The notes: generated by a model from the sequence alone, not told the origin. Positions 21,129 to 31,260 are shown, numbered from the stretch's first letter. The stretch: 64,000 nt of DNA from Orobanche coerulescens (GCA_033398695.1 CM065815.1:14563501-14627500), one strand, 5' to 3'. Translations and numbers: made by a program.

Positions 21129-24061
21129 ATGTCTTATCAGGATTCTTGTTGTAGTCCAATGATGAATGATGAATTCGATATTGATGTGGATTATGATGAG
21201 GTCAGAGGAGGGATTGAGATTGGAGAACTATTGGACATCAATGATAATAGTCAAACTGACGGGTCAACCGCTGATGGTCAAGCCGGAGCTTTGGATAACC
21301 CTGTCAGGAGAACAAGATCAAAGAAATTTATTGTCCATACTGAGATGGAAGTAATTACTCTTCCAGATGGAAAAAAGAAATGGAAGTGCAAATGGTGTGG
21401 TGCTCTTTATACTTTTGATCTTGTGCATGGCAGTACATCAAATGCTGAGAAGCACTTGAAATCCTGTGTTCAAAGAAAACTGAAACTAGATCCATCTGAA
21501 AATGTGTTCAAAGAAAACTGAAACTAGATCCATCTGAAAAACCTGGCTCTCAATCAAGGTTAAAGACTGATATGTTTACTAGTGATGGTGATAATCCTTC
21601 TCTTGTTGCTTGGAAATATGATCATGCTAAGGTTAGGGTCCTAGCTGCCCACATGGTATTAGGATATGAATTTCCTTTTCTGAGTGTTATTTTCAATAGA
21701 TTATTGAGGGAAATTAATCCTCTATATAAAAGGATTACTAGGCATGCAGTGAAAACAGAGTGTCAAAAATATTACAATGATGAGAAGAATAAGATGAAAA
21801 CTGTAATGTCTAAGATTAATAGAATAGGGTTAACCACTGACTTATGGTGGTCAAGTGATCAGAGAATTGGTTACATGACTGTAACAAGCCATTTCATTGA
21901 CTCTAAATGGCAACTACATAAAAGAGTTTTGTCTTTTTGTAATGTCCCACCACCTCATAGTGGTGAGGTTCTTGCTAGGGAGTTGTTGAGGGTTATGGAT
22001 GACTGGAAAATTAGAGAAAAGGTTGTATAAATAACAGTTGACAATGCATCAGCAAATGATGCTTGCATAAATAGGTTGAAGCATGATTTTAGGCATAGGG
22101 GAAAATTGCCTCTAGATGGCCAAATATTTCATGTTAGATGTTGTGCACATATCTTGAATTTGCTGGTTCAGGATGGACTTGATATTGTGAGGCCAATAGT
22201 TGATAATATCAGGACAGGGGTGAAATATCTCCTGGGTTCTGAAGCTAGATGCAAAGAATTTGCTAAAATTGTGAAGGAATTGGGAATGACCAGTAAAATG
22301 CAAGTGTTGGATACCAAAACAAGGTGAAACTCAACACACAAAATGTTGAGTACTGCCTACTTCTATAAAGATGTATGGTGCAGGTATGCTGAAGAAAATG
22401 GGGCATTTATACACTATTTGCCTGATGAATTCGATTGGGAGATGATTTCTGATATTTGCACCTTCTTCGAAGTTTTTGTTGATGTTACAAATATAGTAAG
22501 TGGCAATTCTTATCCAACATGCAATCTGTTCTTGGCTGAGCTCTTTAGAGTTAAAGTTTTGTTGGACAAACATTCTGAGGCTTCAGAAAAGACACACCTT
22601 CAGATTTTGGCTGCTAAAATGAAGGAGAAATATGACAAATACTGGAGCCAAAGCAATTTATTAATTTCAATTGGTGCAGTTCTTGATCCTAGGTAACTGA
22701 TACAGAACTGATACTACACTTTGATTTTTTTTTTGTCTATGTTGCCTATCTTGTTGCCTATCTTTTGTCCATGTTGATACTAAACTGATACAAAACTGAT
22801 ACTACACTTTTATCTTGTTGTTGCCTATCTTGTTGCCTATCTTGTTTCACTAAACTGATACAGAACTGATACAAAACTGATACTACACTTTGATCTTTTA
22901 TTTGTCTATGTTGCCTATCTTGTTACCTATCTTTTGTCCATGTTGATACTAAACTGATACAGAACTGATACTGCACTTTTATCTTGTTGTTGCCTATCTT
23001 GTTGCCTATCTTGTTTCACTAAACTGATACAGAATTGATACAAAACTGATACAGAACTGATACTACACTTTGATCTTTTATTTGTCTATGTTGCCTATCT
23101 TGTTACCTATTTTTTGTCCATGTTGATACTAAACTGATACATAACTGATACTACACTTTTATCTTGTTGACTATCTTGTTGCCTTCAAAACTGATACAAC
23201 AGAACTGATACTACACTCTGATACAGAACTGATACTACACTGATACAAAAATGCCTACTTGCCTGTGATGAAACTTTTCTGAGGCAGCTCTTAATCCTAT
23301 CTTGTTGGTTGTTGCCTATCTTGATGCCTTGTTGCCTGTCCTGGTGCATTTAAGTACAAAATGTTTTTCATTACTTGGGTGTTTGGTTTCTTGCATCCAA
23401 CAAGTAATAAGGCTGATACTGAGAAATAGAAGTTGACTGAAAACTTGTATGAATTATTTAAGTTGTATGAAGAAGCATACAAGAAAAAAGATCAATCCCA
23501 TGATAAAAACAAAGATGCTGGTTGTAGTACAAGTTCTGGTTTGGGAAAGAGAAGCTTTGAGGCTTTTCTTGAGAGTGTTGATGTGGTTCATACTTCTAAA
23601 TCCGATCTTGATATGTATTTGTCCGAGCCCCCTGAAAGAGTACAAAATGGTGGAACACATTTTGATGTTCTTCAATGGTGGAAGGCAAATGAAACAAAAT
23701 ATCCAGTGTTAAGCATAATGGCAAAAGATATACTATCAATTCCAATTACTACAGTTTCTTCTGAGGCAACTTTTAGTGCTAGATCCAGAATTATTGATGC
23801 AAAAAGAGCCTCAATGAGAACTGATACAATTGAGATGCTTCTACGTGGTAGTGATTGGATTAAAGAATATTATGGGATTAGAAAGGGTTCATCAAGAAGC
23901 ATTGTAAGTAAATTATCCTATTTTTTTGTCTTCTTTTTATCCTTTTTTAACATTGCCTACTTTTACTTTTAATGTAGCTTGAAGAAGAAGAAGATGAGCC
24001 AATTATGCAATATGACTTTGGTGAGGTTGATTTGGGAGGAGCCAATTCAACCACCTCCTGA
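21129..24061 (+). pseudogene. hAT transposase (BED zinc finger, ricesleeper-like), inactivated
   Basis: The ATG at 21129 opens an acidic N-terminus. A BED zinc finger follows at about residues 70-118 (KKWKCKWCGALYTF ... AEKHLKSC). A 38-bp tandem duplication at 21499-21575 shifts the frame. The middle (GLTTDLWWSSDQRIGYM, ITVDNASANDACINRLK, VRCCAHILNLLVQDGL) shows the hAT catalytic and insertion-domain pattern but is stopped at 22028 (TAA) and 22325 (TGA where a Trp is normal). An intron rich in tandem repeats follows (about 22696-23410), then an exon with a TAG and the C-terminal dimerisation domain (TKYPVLSIMAKDILSIPITT, SSEATFSARSRI) to 23903. A short intron ends at CTTGAAGAAG, 23978, and a TGA closes the gene at 24061. 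Confidence 0.85.
22696..23400 (+). repeat. Tandem repeats in the transposase intron
   Basis: About three copies of a 170-180-bp unit start near 22711, 22880 and 23060. Each is made of shorter words (ACTGATACAGAACTGATAC, TTGCCTATCTTGTTGCC). No coding signal. The repeat sits between the TGA-damaged exon and the dimerisation exon. Confidence 0.8.
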
Positions 24062-24761
24062 AATGAATCAGTCATGTACTTGTTGCCTTAATTGCCTTAA
24101 TGTTTTGCTTGATCGTATGCCCAGCCTATGATGAACAGAGGCTAATGATGTATTATTCTAGTCTACTTAACTGAAGTTTGATTCCTGAATGGTGTTTGTA
24201 TTTTGAATTTGAAGAATGGTGTTTGTTTTCCTAAATGGTGTTTGTATTAAAAGCCTATGATGAATGGTGTTTGTTTTCCTGAATGGTGATTGTATTAAAA
24301 GCCTATGATGAAATGTTTCTGAGGCTTCAGCCTTCAAGTATATGTAATCTCTTAACATGCACTTTATATTTTTGCTCGTATTTTGATGAACTTGGAACAT
24401 GGTTGAGGTTGTGAACTTATATATTTGAATGCATGAAAGTAGTTATTCATTCGAAATTATACCTTAGATAATTTTTCCTTGTTTTTTTTATTGTGAAAAG
24501 AATGATTTCGCGTTATCGGTTCTTGAATTCGGATCAGTATCGGATGAAATGGGTAATTGGGACATCCAGTCCGGATCGGTCCGAGTACCCGATAAAATTA
24601 ACAGATCGGTTCGGATATCCGATAAGCTTACCGGATCGGTTCTCGGGAACAATATCGGATCCGTTAAGCTTATCGGACCGGTTCCTGATTACCCGATAAG
24701 CTTATCAGTCGGATACCGGGTAGGCCAAGATCCGGACCGATTTGAACCAATAACAGCCCTA

Positions 24762-25700
24762 TTCTTCAGGTCTGAACAAGGGGATCATGGGGTAGGCATC
24801 CCATTTCTTTGCATATTTTCTTTGGATGGCCCAGAGATTTGGCCATGTTGAGTCCATTTACGTCTGCTGTGGGGAGCAATCTTTATCCTGGAGTAACTCC
24901 TAGAGATAATACTTCTCTATGATCTGCTTCCTTGCCTCTCCCCAAACTGGAAAATATTCAGCAGGCAAAAACTTCTCAACGTACCAAAGTTCTTTACCTT
25001 TCCATTCATATCTCTGCTCATCCCCTACTCTGGTTCTCCTCCTCTTAGCTGCAGGTTGGCCATCAGCAGGAGCAGCCAACTCTTTTCTTTTCAGATTGGA
25101 CGTCCCAGCTTGAATGAGAGGGAGGTCATTCCTTGCTTTGGTCCTCAGCTCCTTTCTGACTTCCTCGGCAGCATCTTCTTCTTGCCTGATGGGTTGGATT
25201 TGTTCTTGCAGCTTTTCTTCCCCTTGACCTCTTACTTCCCCCTTTCCTCTCTCTTCCCCCTTTTTGCCAGCATCAACCAGAATGGTTAACTGCTGTTCCA
25301 CTCTAGATATCCAATCAGACATTCCTAGAGGCATTCTGGAATTCGTAGGAGGAGGTGGAGGGACACACTTCTGTAGTAATGTGTTCATTTTTGCATTAAG
25401 AGATTGGAGGTCAGGTTTGAGCTCAGTGGCTATGAGCTTGCCAACAGTCTCTTCGACTAGACGCTTGATCAGTTCAGCCATCTCAGATGAGATAGGTGTT
25501 GCCTGAGGGGAGTGATCTCCAGAGCCTTCCATATCTGCAGGTCGCTTGGCAGTCGACCTGCCTGTCTGCAGACTCCGATCTGCAGGAGGCTGATCAGATG
25601 GGGTTTTATCAGGTGTCCCCGATCTGTCATCCTCTTCTTCTGACTGATCTGAGCTGGGGGATCGAGAATCAAGAGCTCGGGATCTACTGTCTCGACAGTA
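24762..25700 (-). pseudogene. Unrecognised ORF, charged, retroelement-derived
   Basis: The main frame is 25532-24900, extendable upstream to about 25700 through a Ser/Asp/Arg-rich stretch (SPSSDQSEEEDDRSGTPDK). It carries SEMAELIKRLVEETVGKLIA, a PPPPP segment, a Lys/Glu/Gly-rich middle and a nuclear-signal-like AAKRRRTRV. It ends at a TAG, but similar coding style continues with two stops to the hAT boundary at 24762 and then to 20122. I do not recognise the family. Position and stops suggest a decayed gag- or env-like ORF. Confidence 0.4.
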
Positions 25701-25724
25701 GCAGGCATCTCTTCCGCAGGGAAA

Positions 25725-25825
25725 GAGGTAGATAGGAGTTTGTAGTTTACTTGTATTTTACTGTTTTGGAATTTACTTGTAAATTTGCATTACTTGTAAA
25801 AATTTTCGGTATTTTGTTCATTCAA
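25725..25825. repeat. Right arm of the 100-bp inverted repeat
   Basis: Complement of 19169-19264 plus 20114-20124. The two arms bracket the broken minus-strand ORF and the hAT element. No matching target duplication was found outside the arms, so I do not call them terminal repeats of a transposon. Confidence 0.85.
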
Positions 25826-25829
25826 AAAG

Positions 25830-26250
25830 AATTGTACTTGTAAACATCAGATAGATGGCTTGACCTTCATAGGATTTATTGAACACCAGGATCCAATCTT
25901 TTGGGTGGGTAACCAAGTCACCTTGCCTATGCTTGGATTTCATCTTTTGCTGAAGGGGGAGCTATCCTTCGTCCAACCTCTTTTTGAATTCCTCGGCGGC
26001 TTCCTGCACCGTACTACAACTGTTGAATATTGAAGATTCACCGATAAGAACTATGAAGTGTCTTAACAGTTCATTCTTCCTCCAATTCTTTATCTCGTCG
26101 GCAGTTGGCTGTCGATTGGCCGGTAGGTTTATTGCTTACAGCTTTTGCATAAGGTTCTTCCACGGAAATTTTGGGTCGTGAAATTCCGGACGATCTCCAT
26201 GTATCCTAACATTGTGCGCCGGAGATGATAATCGTCGGAATATTTGTCCG
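25830..26250. other. No recognised gene
   Basis: One open minus-strand stretch near 25980-26135 (DEIKNWRKNELLRHFIVLIG) is unrecognised and is bounded by stops. Otherwise no feature. Confidence 0.3.
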
Positions 26251-26255
26251 ATGAG

Positions 26256-27070
26256 ATGAAAAATAGCAATGTTAAGAGGCACAAGTCAGCTAAATATCCT
26301 GAACTAGAGAAAGCTTTATATGAATGGTTTCTTCAAAGACAAGAGAAGGTGAATATGTCAGGAGGGTAAAGCAAAAGAGTTTATACAGAAAATGTATGGA
26401 GAAACAAACTCAGAATTTAGCTTTTCTAGTGGATGGCTCGAACGTTTTAAGACAAGATATTCAATCAAGTCTTACCGACGATTTGGTGAGAGTGGTTTAG
26501 TTAACATGGAGGATATTGCAAATGCTTTACCCGAGATACGGTCAAAACTAGACCAATTCAACCTTAAAGATATATACAATATGGATGAGACCGAATTGTT
26601 TTATCGGTTGGAGGCTGACCATTCACTTGCCATGAAGCAGCTTGAAGGGCGGAAGAAAGATAAGGAGAGAATCACTATTGCTGTTTGCTGTAACGGTGAC
26701 GGGTCTGATAAAGTGCCTCTTTGGGTTATTGGTAAGTATGCAAAGCCCAGATGCTTTAAGAATGTGAATTTGAATAATCTTAATTGCGAGTATCGATTTA
26801 ATAAGAAAGCTTGGATGACTGGTTTGCTTTTTCAAGAATATTGTCATTGGTTTGACAAGAGAATGAATGGTAGAAAGGTTCTCTTGCTGTCCGGCACATC
26901 CAAAGATTGTTGAAGGCTTGAGAAATGTGGAGTTATATTTTTTGCCCCCTAACACAACTTCTAAAATTCAACCATGTGATGCCGGGGTTATTAGAGCATT
27001 CAAAGTTCATTATCGATGTCGTTTCTATTCTAGCATTCAAAGTTCATTATCGATGTCGTTTCTATTCTAG
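26256..27070 (+). pseudogene. Pogo/Tigger-like (CENP-B-type, DDE_1) transposase remnant
   Basis: From ATG 26256 the frame reads KRHKSAKYPELEKALYEWF, a CENPB-type DNA-binding segment. It is stopped by a TAA near 26370 and resumes in another frame at 26392 with FSFSSGWLERFKTRYSIKSY. The DDE domain follows: YNMDETELFYRL (first Asp), ERITIAVCCNGDGSDKVPLW, then VLLL directly joined to the codons for CPAHP in a new frame, so the second catalytic Asp is lost by a small deletion. PPNTTSKIQPCDAGVIRAFK holds the third Asp. It ends in a local duplication. Clearly dead. Confidence 0.85.
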
Positions 27071-27122
27071 CATTCTGCACCTGTATATATATATATATGC
27101 TAGAATAGAAACGACATCGAGA
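26997..27122. repeat. Local duplication plus inverted copy (hairpin)
   Basis: The segment GCATTCAAAGTTCATTATCG...TTCTATTCTA occurs twice in direct order (26997-27034 and 27035-27073). After a (TA)n tract a 23-bp reverse complement, TGCTAGAATAGAAACGACATCGA, follows. This is a stem of 23 bp with an AT loop at the broken end of the pogo-like transposase. Confidence 0.85.
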
Positions 27123-27212
27123 ATAGAAAAAATCAAGAAATTATTGAAGTTCATGCAGTGTATCACGGAGCCATTTAGATAATAAATATATTAATAATAA
27201 TGGAACAAATAC

Positions 27213-27696
27213 CTGCTATATCCTTCAAGCATTCAAAAGCAATCTGCAAAAGCTTACTATCATCACTCGCCGTGCTTTTCCTCTTTGTACCCACCTTCTC
27301 CTCGTCCAAAATTCGTTGATTAATGTCATACTCAATAAGCGACCAATTTCCTTCAGTGACAGCACCGAACCGGAGCAAACAGTTTTCGTTCTTTGAGTCT
27401 ATCACCAAGACTGCAATTTTAGATACCGGCCATCCTTTTGTGACTGGAATATCTTTTGATACATCTAAAGCCACGGTAATATCACATGCATCCTTTACGG
27501 CTCTCTCAGTCACCGAAAGACCGGCTCCAGAAACATAGATGGCCATCGATTCGCTTACATTAGTCGTTTTCATGAAAGCGGTCAAAGGTAGTCTCAACGA
27601 CAGAGCCAACTTAGAGAACGAAATGAAATCTAGAAATTCTAGCTCCGATTTTTGCTTTCTGTGGTAGTAGTTGTAAAGCAGAACAACTGCATGCAT
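27213..27696 (-). CDS. Host gene exon 2
   Basis: A 484-bp exon coding 161 residues plus one base. It starts after an AG acceptor (27697-27698) with MHAVVLLYNYYHRK, continues through LEFLDF.SFSKLAL and ends FECLKDIA at GCAG followed by GTATTTG. The first part resembles a helical, winged-helix-like segment that I recall from a plant-specific family of unknown function; I cannot name the family. Codons are uninterrupted, unlike the transposons around it. The next recognised exon lies 9.2 kb away and its phase does not match, so an exon between them is missing or unseen. Confidence 0.6.
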
Positions 27697-27839
27697 CTAA
27701 TGTAATGTGAAGAGAGAGAAGAAAACTAAGTCATAGAAGATGAAAATGAAGGTGTACTTGGTATATTAAATTAAATTGTAATTATAAATGCTCTAGAGGT
27801 CAAGTCACGATTCAATAAAATGCATGAATGAATTTTGGT

Positions 27840-28083
27840 TTTTGGGCACATTAACCATGTGTGTTACAAAATGGGTTATTTACCTCATGTGTAAATTAAA
27901 TAGTCATAATACTTCATGTGTTTTTAAGAAATAATCGATTGCCCCCTTGTGTAAATTAGATAGGCACATTCCCTCCCCCCCTTTGTTTTCAAAAAGGTGC
28001 ATCACGCCACCTCTCCGTCGCCTTGTGCACAAGGGGGAAATCTGCACCGTCTGAGTAAATCGGCATCTTCTTGAAAATATAGG
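27840..28083. repeat. Fold-back repeat copy 1, left part
   Basis: Made of degenerate 50-60-bp units with TGTGTAAATTAAATAG and GTGTTTT.AAAAAAT words. It is the inverted counterpart of 29612-29740 (ACACAAGGGGGTAATCTGC against GATTGCCCCCTTGTGT). The LINE inserted at its centre. It lies in intron 1 of the host gene. Confidence 0.6.
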
Positions 28084-28100
28084 GGGTACTATGTCTTTTT

Positions 28101-29594
28101 TTTTTTTTTTTGAATTGAATGTAAAATTTATTCAAGAACAAAAAAACTATTTTACAACTAGTGCAGCTTTACTTTAAAAAGATTGATACATAAGAAAAAG
28201 AGCTTATATACTTCTAGATGCAAACCAAGTCTGCAATAGGGTGCTGAAGCTTTGATCATTTGGATCTCGAATGGATAAGACACGGTTCCGAACTTGTTTA
28301 TCAAGGAATCTGATCAGTTGGGAGGTGGGAGTAGGCACATCGCCATGGCGTCGTGCATTCCTTTCTCGCCAGATTGTGTGGAGCGTCGCCTGAAAGAGAT
28401 AACGAAGCAGAAACAGAGTTTTGCTGTCACGACTTGTGTCTAGGATAAGGAGCATAATCAGATTCCAGTCTGCAGTGAATCGGTTGTGAAGAAATCCTTG
28501 AGCCAACGTTTTCCAAATCTCTGCAGAATAGGAACAGAGGAAGAAGAGATGGTGAATCGACTCCATTGTATTCCCACAAAAAACACAAGCTGAAGAAGCT
28601 CCAACATTCCACATGAGCATACGATCTCCGGTTGTTAAACGATTCTGAACCGCTAACCAAGTGAGAAGGGAATATTTTGGGGTTGAGTGCTTGAACCAAA
28701 TCCCATTATACCAAGGAATGAGCGGAGCAGCTTCACGGAGAAGAAACCACGTGCTTTTGGATTGGAATTTGGGTTGAAATCGATCAGGTTTACTACGCCA
28801 CAGAGGGGTGTCCGTGATGACCGAATTTGATCGTTGTAGTTGTGACTCTAACACAGCTTCAAGTTGCCGTAGGTTCTCTGTCCTATGACGCCTCCGTCGA
28901 CGACACGTCCAAGCCTGAGCCACTGTAGCGTGTAGTGAGATACCCGTATCGACCACACCACGTGGACCAATATAATCCATTAGACAACCCAAATCTGACC
29001 ATGTATCAAACCAAAAGGATGTAGTATCACCATTACCGATATCCACTTTGTGAAAAAGTCTTGCAACAGTCCGATACTTTAACAATTTTCGCCACATCCA
29101 GGAACCCATCGTGGTGTTCGCTTTGATAGACCAAAAGGAGTCGTTATGAGAGGTCTGGATCCATTTGACCCAGAAAGATGGCTGGGAGGATATTATTCGC
29201 CAAATGAGCTTAAGACAACACACCGTATTAACCTCGTTTAAAGGCCGTAAGCCAAGTCCACCTTCCCGTTTTGGCCTACACACATCAACCCAAGCAATCT
29301 TAGTTTTTCTTGCGTTTAGATCCGGTCCAGACCAAAGGAAAGCAGAGCATAATTTCTCCACATCTTGGATGCATGAGCGCGGCTAAAAGCGAAAGCCAAA
29401 AGTTAGTGATGCTCATTAAAACCGAATTGATCGGTTGTAATCGTCCATAATCGAGAGATGCCGTGCAGTCCAGGAAGTAATGCGATTTCTTATGGACTCT
29501 AACAGAGGAAGATAGTCATTTGACGTCATTTTCCGGGTTAGCAGTGGGAGACCCAAGTAACGAACTGGAAGCTGTCCCAATGCAAAAGAAAATC
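28101..29594 (-). mobile_element. 5'-truncated L1-type LINE
   Basis: The poly(A) tail appears as poly-T on the plus strand at 28101-28111, and a 17-bp duplication GGGTACTATGTCTTTTT lies at 28084-28100 and 29595-29611. About 1.5 kb. Only the C-terminal part of ORF2 is left, a typical result of incomplete target-primed reverse transcription. Confidence 0.92.
28204..29590 (-). pseudogene. LINE ORF2 C-terminal part (RT thumb and zf-RVT domain)
   Basis: The minus frame 29590-29416 has LGQLPVRYLGLPLLTRKM, the conserved end of the L1 RT domain. After a frameshift the frame 29361-28204 has AFLWSGPDLNARKTKIAW, CRPKREGGLGLRPL and the RVT zinc-binding domain (SLLTWLAVQNRLTTGDRM, CVFCGNTMESIHHLFFLC). 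The stop is at 28204-28206. The N-terminal endonuclease and catalytic RT motifs are absent. Confidence 0.9.
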
Positions 29595-29611
29595 GGGTAC
29601 TATGTCTTTTT

Positions 29612-29740
29612 AATTTACACAAGGGGGTAATCTGCTATTTTTTAAAAACAAATTGAGGTAATATGACTATTTAATTTACACGGGGCAAACCACTCATTCG
29701 GTAAGCAACATGGGGTAATCCGTTATTCACCCCGAATCTA
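29612..29740. repeat. Fold-back repeat copy 1, right part
   Basis: Inverted counterpart of 27840-28083, separated from it by the LINE. Ends near TTCACCCC. Confidence 0.6.
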
Positions 29741-30009
29741 CGATTTCGAAATAAGTACACATAAAATGTGATTATAAATAAAAAGCTTCGTCCGAAGTTA
29801 AATAAAAGATTCTAAATTTTACAAAAGAAGAACATTCAGCATTTACAAATTTCTCGGCGAATTTCTAAAATTTCTGTTGTACACCTCCAAACAAGGAATT
29901 AAGTAGTACTTGGGGTTTAAAGTCTATAACTACATAGAATCGCAAAAATGTACGATCGACCCTGAAGTTATAAGCAGGGCAAGAAATGTATGTACATAGA
30001 AACAGCGAC
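29741..30009 (-). other. Intron 1 sequence next to exon 1
   Basis: AT-rich, no feature apart from the donor at 30008-30009. The open frame that runs through the donor into this intron is chance read-through. Confidence 0.4.
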
Positions 30010-30183
30010 CTGTTTGGCAACAGATATTTGAGCATCCAAGGAAGGAGGATCACTAACAGAGAGCCTATAAGGCAACCTAGGATCAACCAGAGTCTCCATT
30101 AGGGCAAGAACCACATCCTTTGTAGGGCCAACCTCCCACAGTACCGCCTCCCTTTCGAATTCAGATTCTGTACATGAAGCCAT
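30010..30183 (-). CDS. Host gene exon 1 (start codon)
   Basis: The ATG lies at 30183-30181 and opens a 58-codon exon (begins MASCTESEFERE, ends SVAKQ). The exon stops at CAG followed by GTCGCTG, a usable donor, in phase 0. Its acidic start followed by EAVLWEVGP and ALMETLVDP reads like a conserved protein N-terminus. Exon 2 begins with ATGCATGCA straight after an AG acceptor, so SVAKQ joins MHAVVLLYNYY in frame. The intron between them (27697-30009) contains a LINE. Product unknown. I am fairly sure this is a real exon and less sure that the gene still works. Confidence 0.65.
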
Positions 30184-30700
30184 TGCAAATTTGCAACACC
30201 TTTTGGCTTCTGTGAATACTACAAAAAATGAATAAATAAATAAATAAAATTACCAAGATTGAATAAATTACCAAAATTACCAATTGTGGTAATGTAAAAA
30301 TCTGAAATTTGAAGAAAAAAACTAACCGAAATTCTCCATCAATAAGTGATTCTAGAACACATACATACTATTATGTTGCCTTTCAGATGATCTTAAACAA
30401 TATTGATAACCTCACACATAAAATAATGTCAACGATGTCAAATCGCTCGTTGGAGCATAATGTTCCAACAACATGTTAAGATTTGAGGTTACATCTTAAG
30501 AGGTAGAGAATTAGCTCAAGATATTATTAATTAGTCTGTGTTAACAGTAAATAGACAATTGTGAAGTGAATCACCAGGAATTAATACAAACACCAAATGT
30601 GCACAAAAATTCAAACATAAATGAAAACAAAAACACCGAAAAGAAACGAAAAAACAAAAAAAAAAAAAAAAAAAGGAAACAAAGACAAAATGAGGGTTAA
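30184..30700 (-). promoter_or_regulatory. Presumed upstream region of the host gene
   Basis: Lies directly upstream of the exon 1 ATG. AT-rich, with a poly-A/purine stretch at 30640-30680. I cannot point to a convincing TATA box or transcription start. Confidence 0.25.
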
Positions 30701-31260
30701 TGGCAAATTATCCCCTGTGTTTTCCAAAATGAGCCATCTCAGCTATGTATCCCAATGTATAAATTAAATACGTCGATTACTCCTGTGTTTTCAAAAAATA
30801 GGTTGATTACCTTTGTGAAAATTAAATAGTCACATTACCTCGTGTATTCTCACCCTCGTGTGTTTTCGAAAAATTGAAGATTAACATCTATGTTTTATCC
30901 GGACGTTGCAAATCACCCATTTGTACGCAATATTATTTAGGGGGGGCTGGATGCACCATTTTGTAAACACAAGGGAGTAATAAAAAAAAGGGCATCCCGG
31001 TGCACGAAGCGTCCGGGGAAGGGTCCCACTACAAGAGTGTATAGAGTGCCTTCTCGCCAATTAAAGTGGCCGCTCCTGTGACTCGACCGCGACCACGTGG
31101 CCACACTCGCGCAGCTTACTGGCGCCAAGTGAGTAATACACCTATTTAATCTACACATAGGGATAGGGGTAATCGGCCTATTTTTAAAAACACAAGCATA
31201 TGCGGACTAATTAATTTACACAGGGAGTAAATGACTCATTTTGTAAAAGTAAAACACAAT
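30700..31260. repeat. Fold-back repeat copy 2
   Basis: The left half (GGCAAATTATCCCCTGTGTTT ... ATTAAATAGTCACATTACCTC) and right half (TACACATAGGGATAGGGGTA ... AATTTACACAGGGAGTAAAT) are inverted, built from the same words as copy 1 at 27840-29740. The centre carries an Au-like SINE. Probably an uncharacterised fold-back element. Confidence 0.55.
30983..31130 (-). mobile_element. Au-like SINE, 5'-truncated
   Basis: The minus-strand 3' end reads GTGCACCGGGATGCCC followed by a T run, with ACCCTTCCCCGGAC and ACTCTTGTAGTGG upstream, the layout I know from the plant Au SINE. A degenerate B-box-like GGTCGAGTCAC is visible. An 8-bp duplication GAGTAATA flanks it at 30975-30982 and 31131-31138. Confidence 0.75.

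Larger units (their letters stand above)
20348..24761 (+). mobile_element. hAT DNA transposon, 4414 bp, transposase-coding but broken
   Basis: The termini are TAGGGCTGTTATTGG and the complement CCAATAACAGCCCTA. A perfect 8-bp duplication TTCTTCAG lies at 20340-20347 and 24762-24769. A BED-finger/hAT-dimerisation transposase lies inside. The palindromic subterminal motif CCGATAAGCTTATCGG or variants occur at both ends. It inserted in the broken minus-strand ORF. Confidence 0.93.
98..30183 (-). pseudogene. Host gene split by nested transposons (whole locus)
   Basis: I join eight minus-strand coding blocks into one gene. Reasons: same strand and order; GT/AG borders (one GC/AG); matching phases for every adjacent pair I could test; and motifs that I recall, without a search, from one plant-specific protein family of unknown function (a VLLYNYYHRK-type segment in the N-terminal half and a DIE/DEL-ALYE..I.RI-type segment near the C-terminus). 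The span is about 30 kb. Exon 2 ends in phase 1, but the split exon needs an incoming phase of 2, so at least one middle exon is missing or unrecognised. The copia insertion inside an exon and the early stop in the last exon make a full product unlikely here. Function unknown; a nuclear or RNA-binding role would be a guess from the C-terminal domain. Confidence 0.6.

Noticed and set aside
19169..25825. Terminal inverted repeats of a Mutator-like element
   Set aside because: Arms are long enough, but no 8-10-bp target duplication and no MULE transposase were found.
26997..27122. MicroRNA-like hairpin
   Set aside because: The stem is a recent inverted copy inside a dead transposase; nothing points to a processed precursor.
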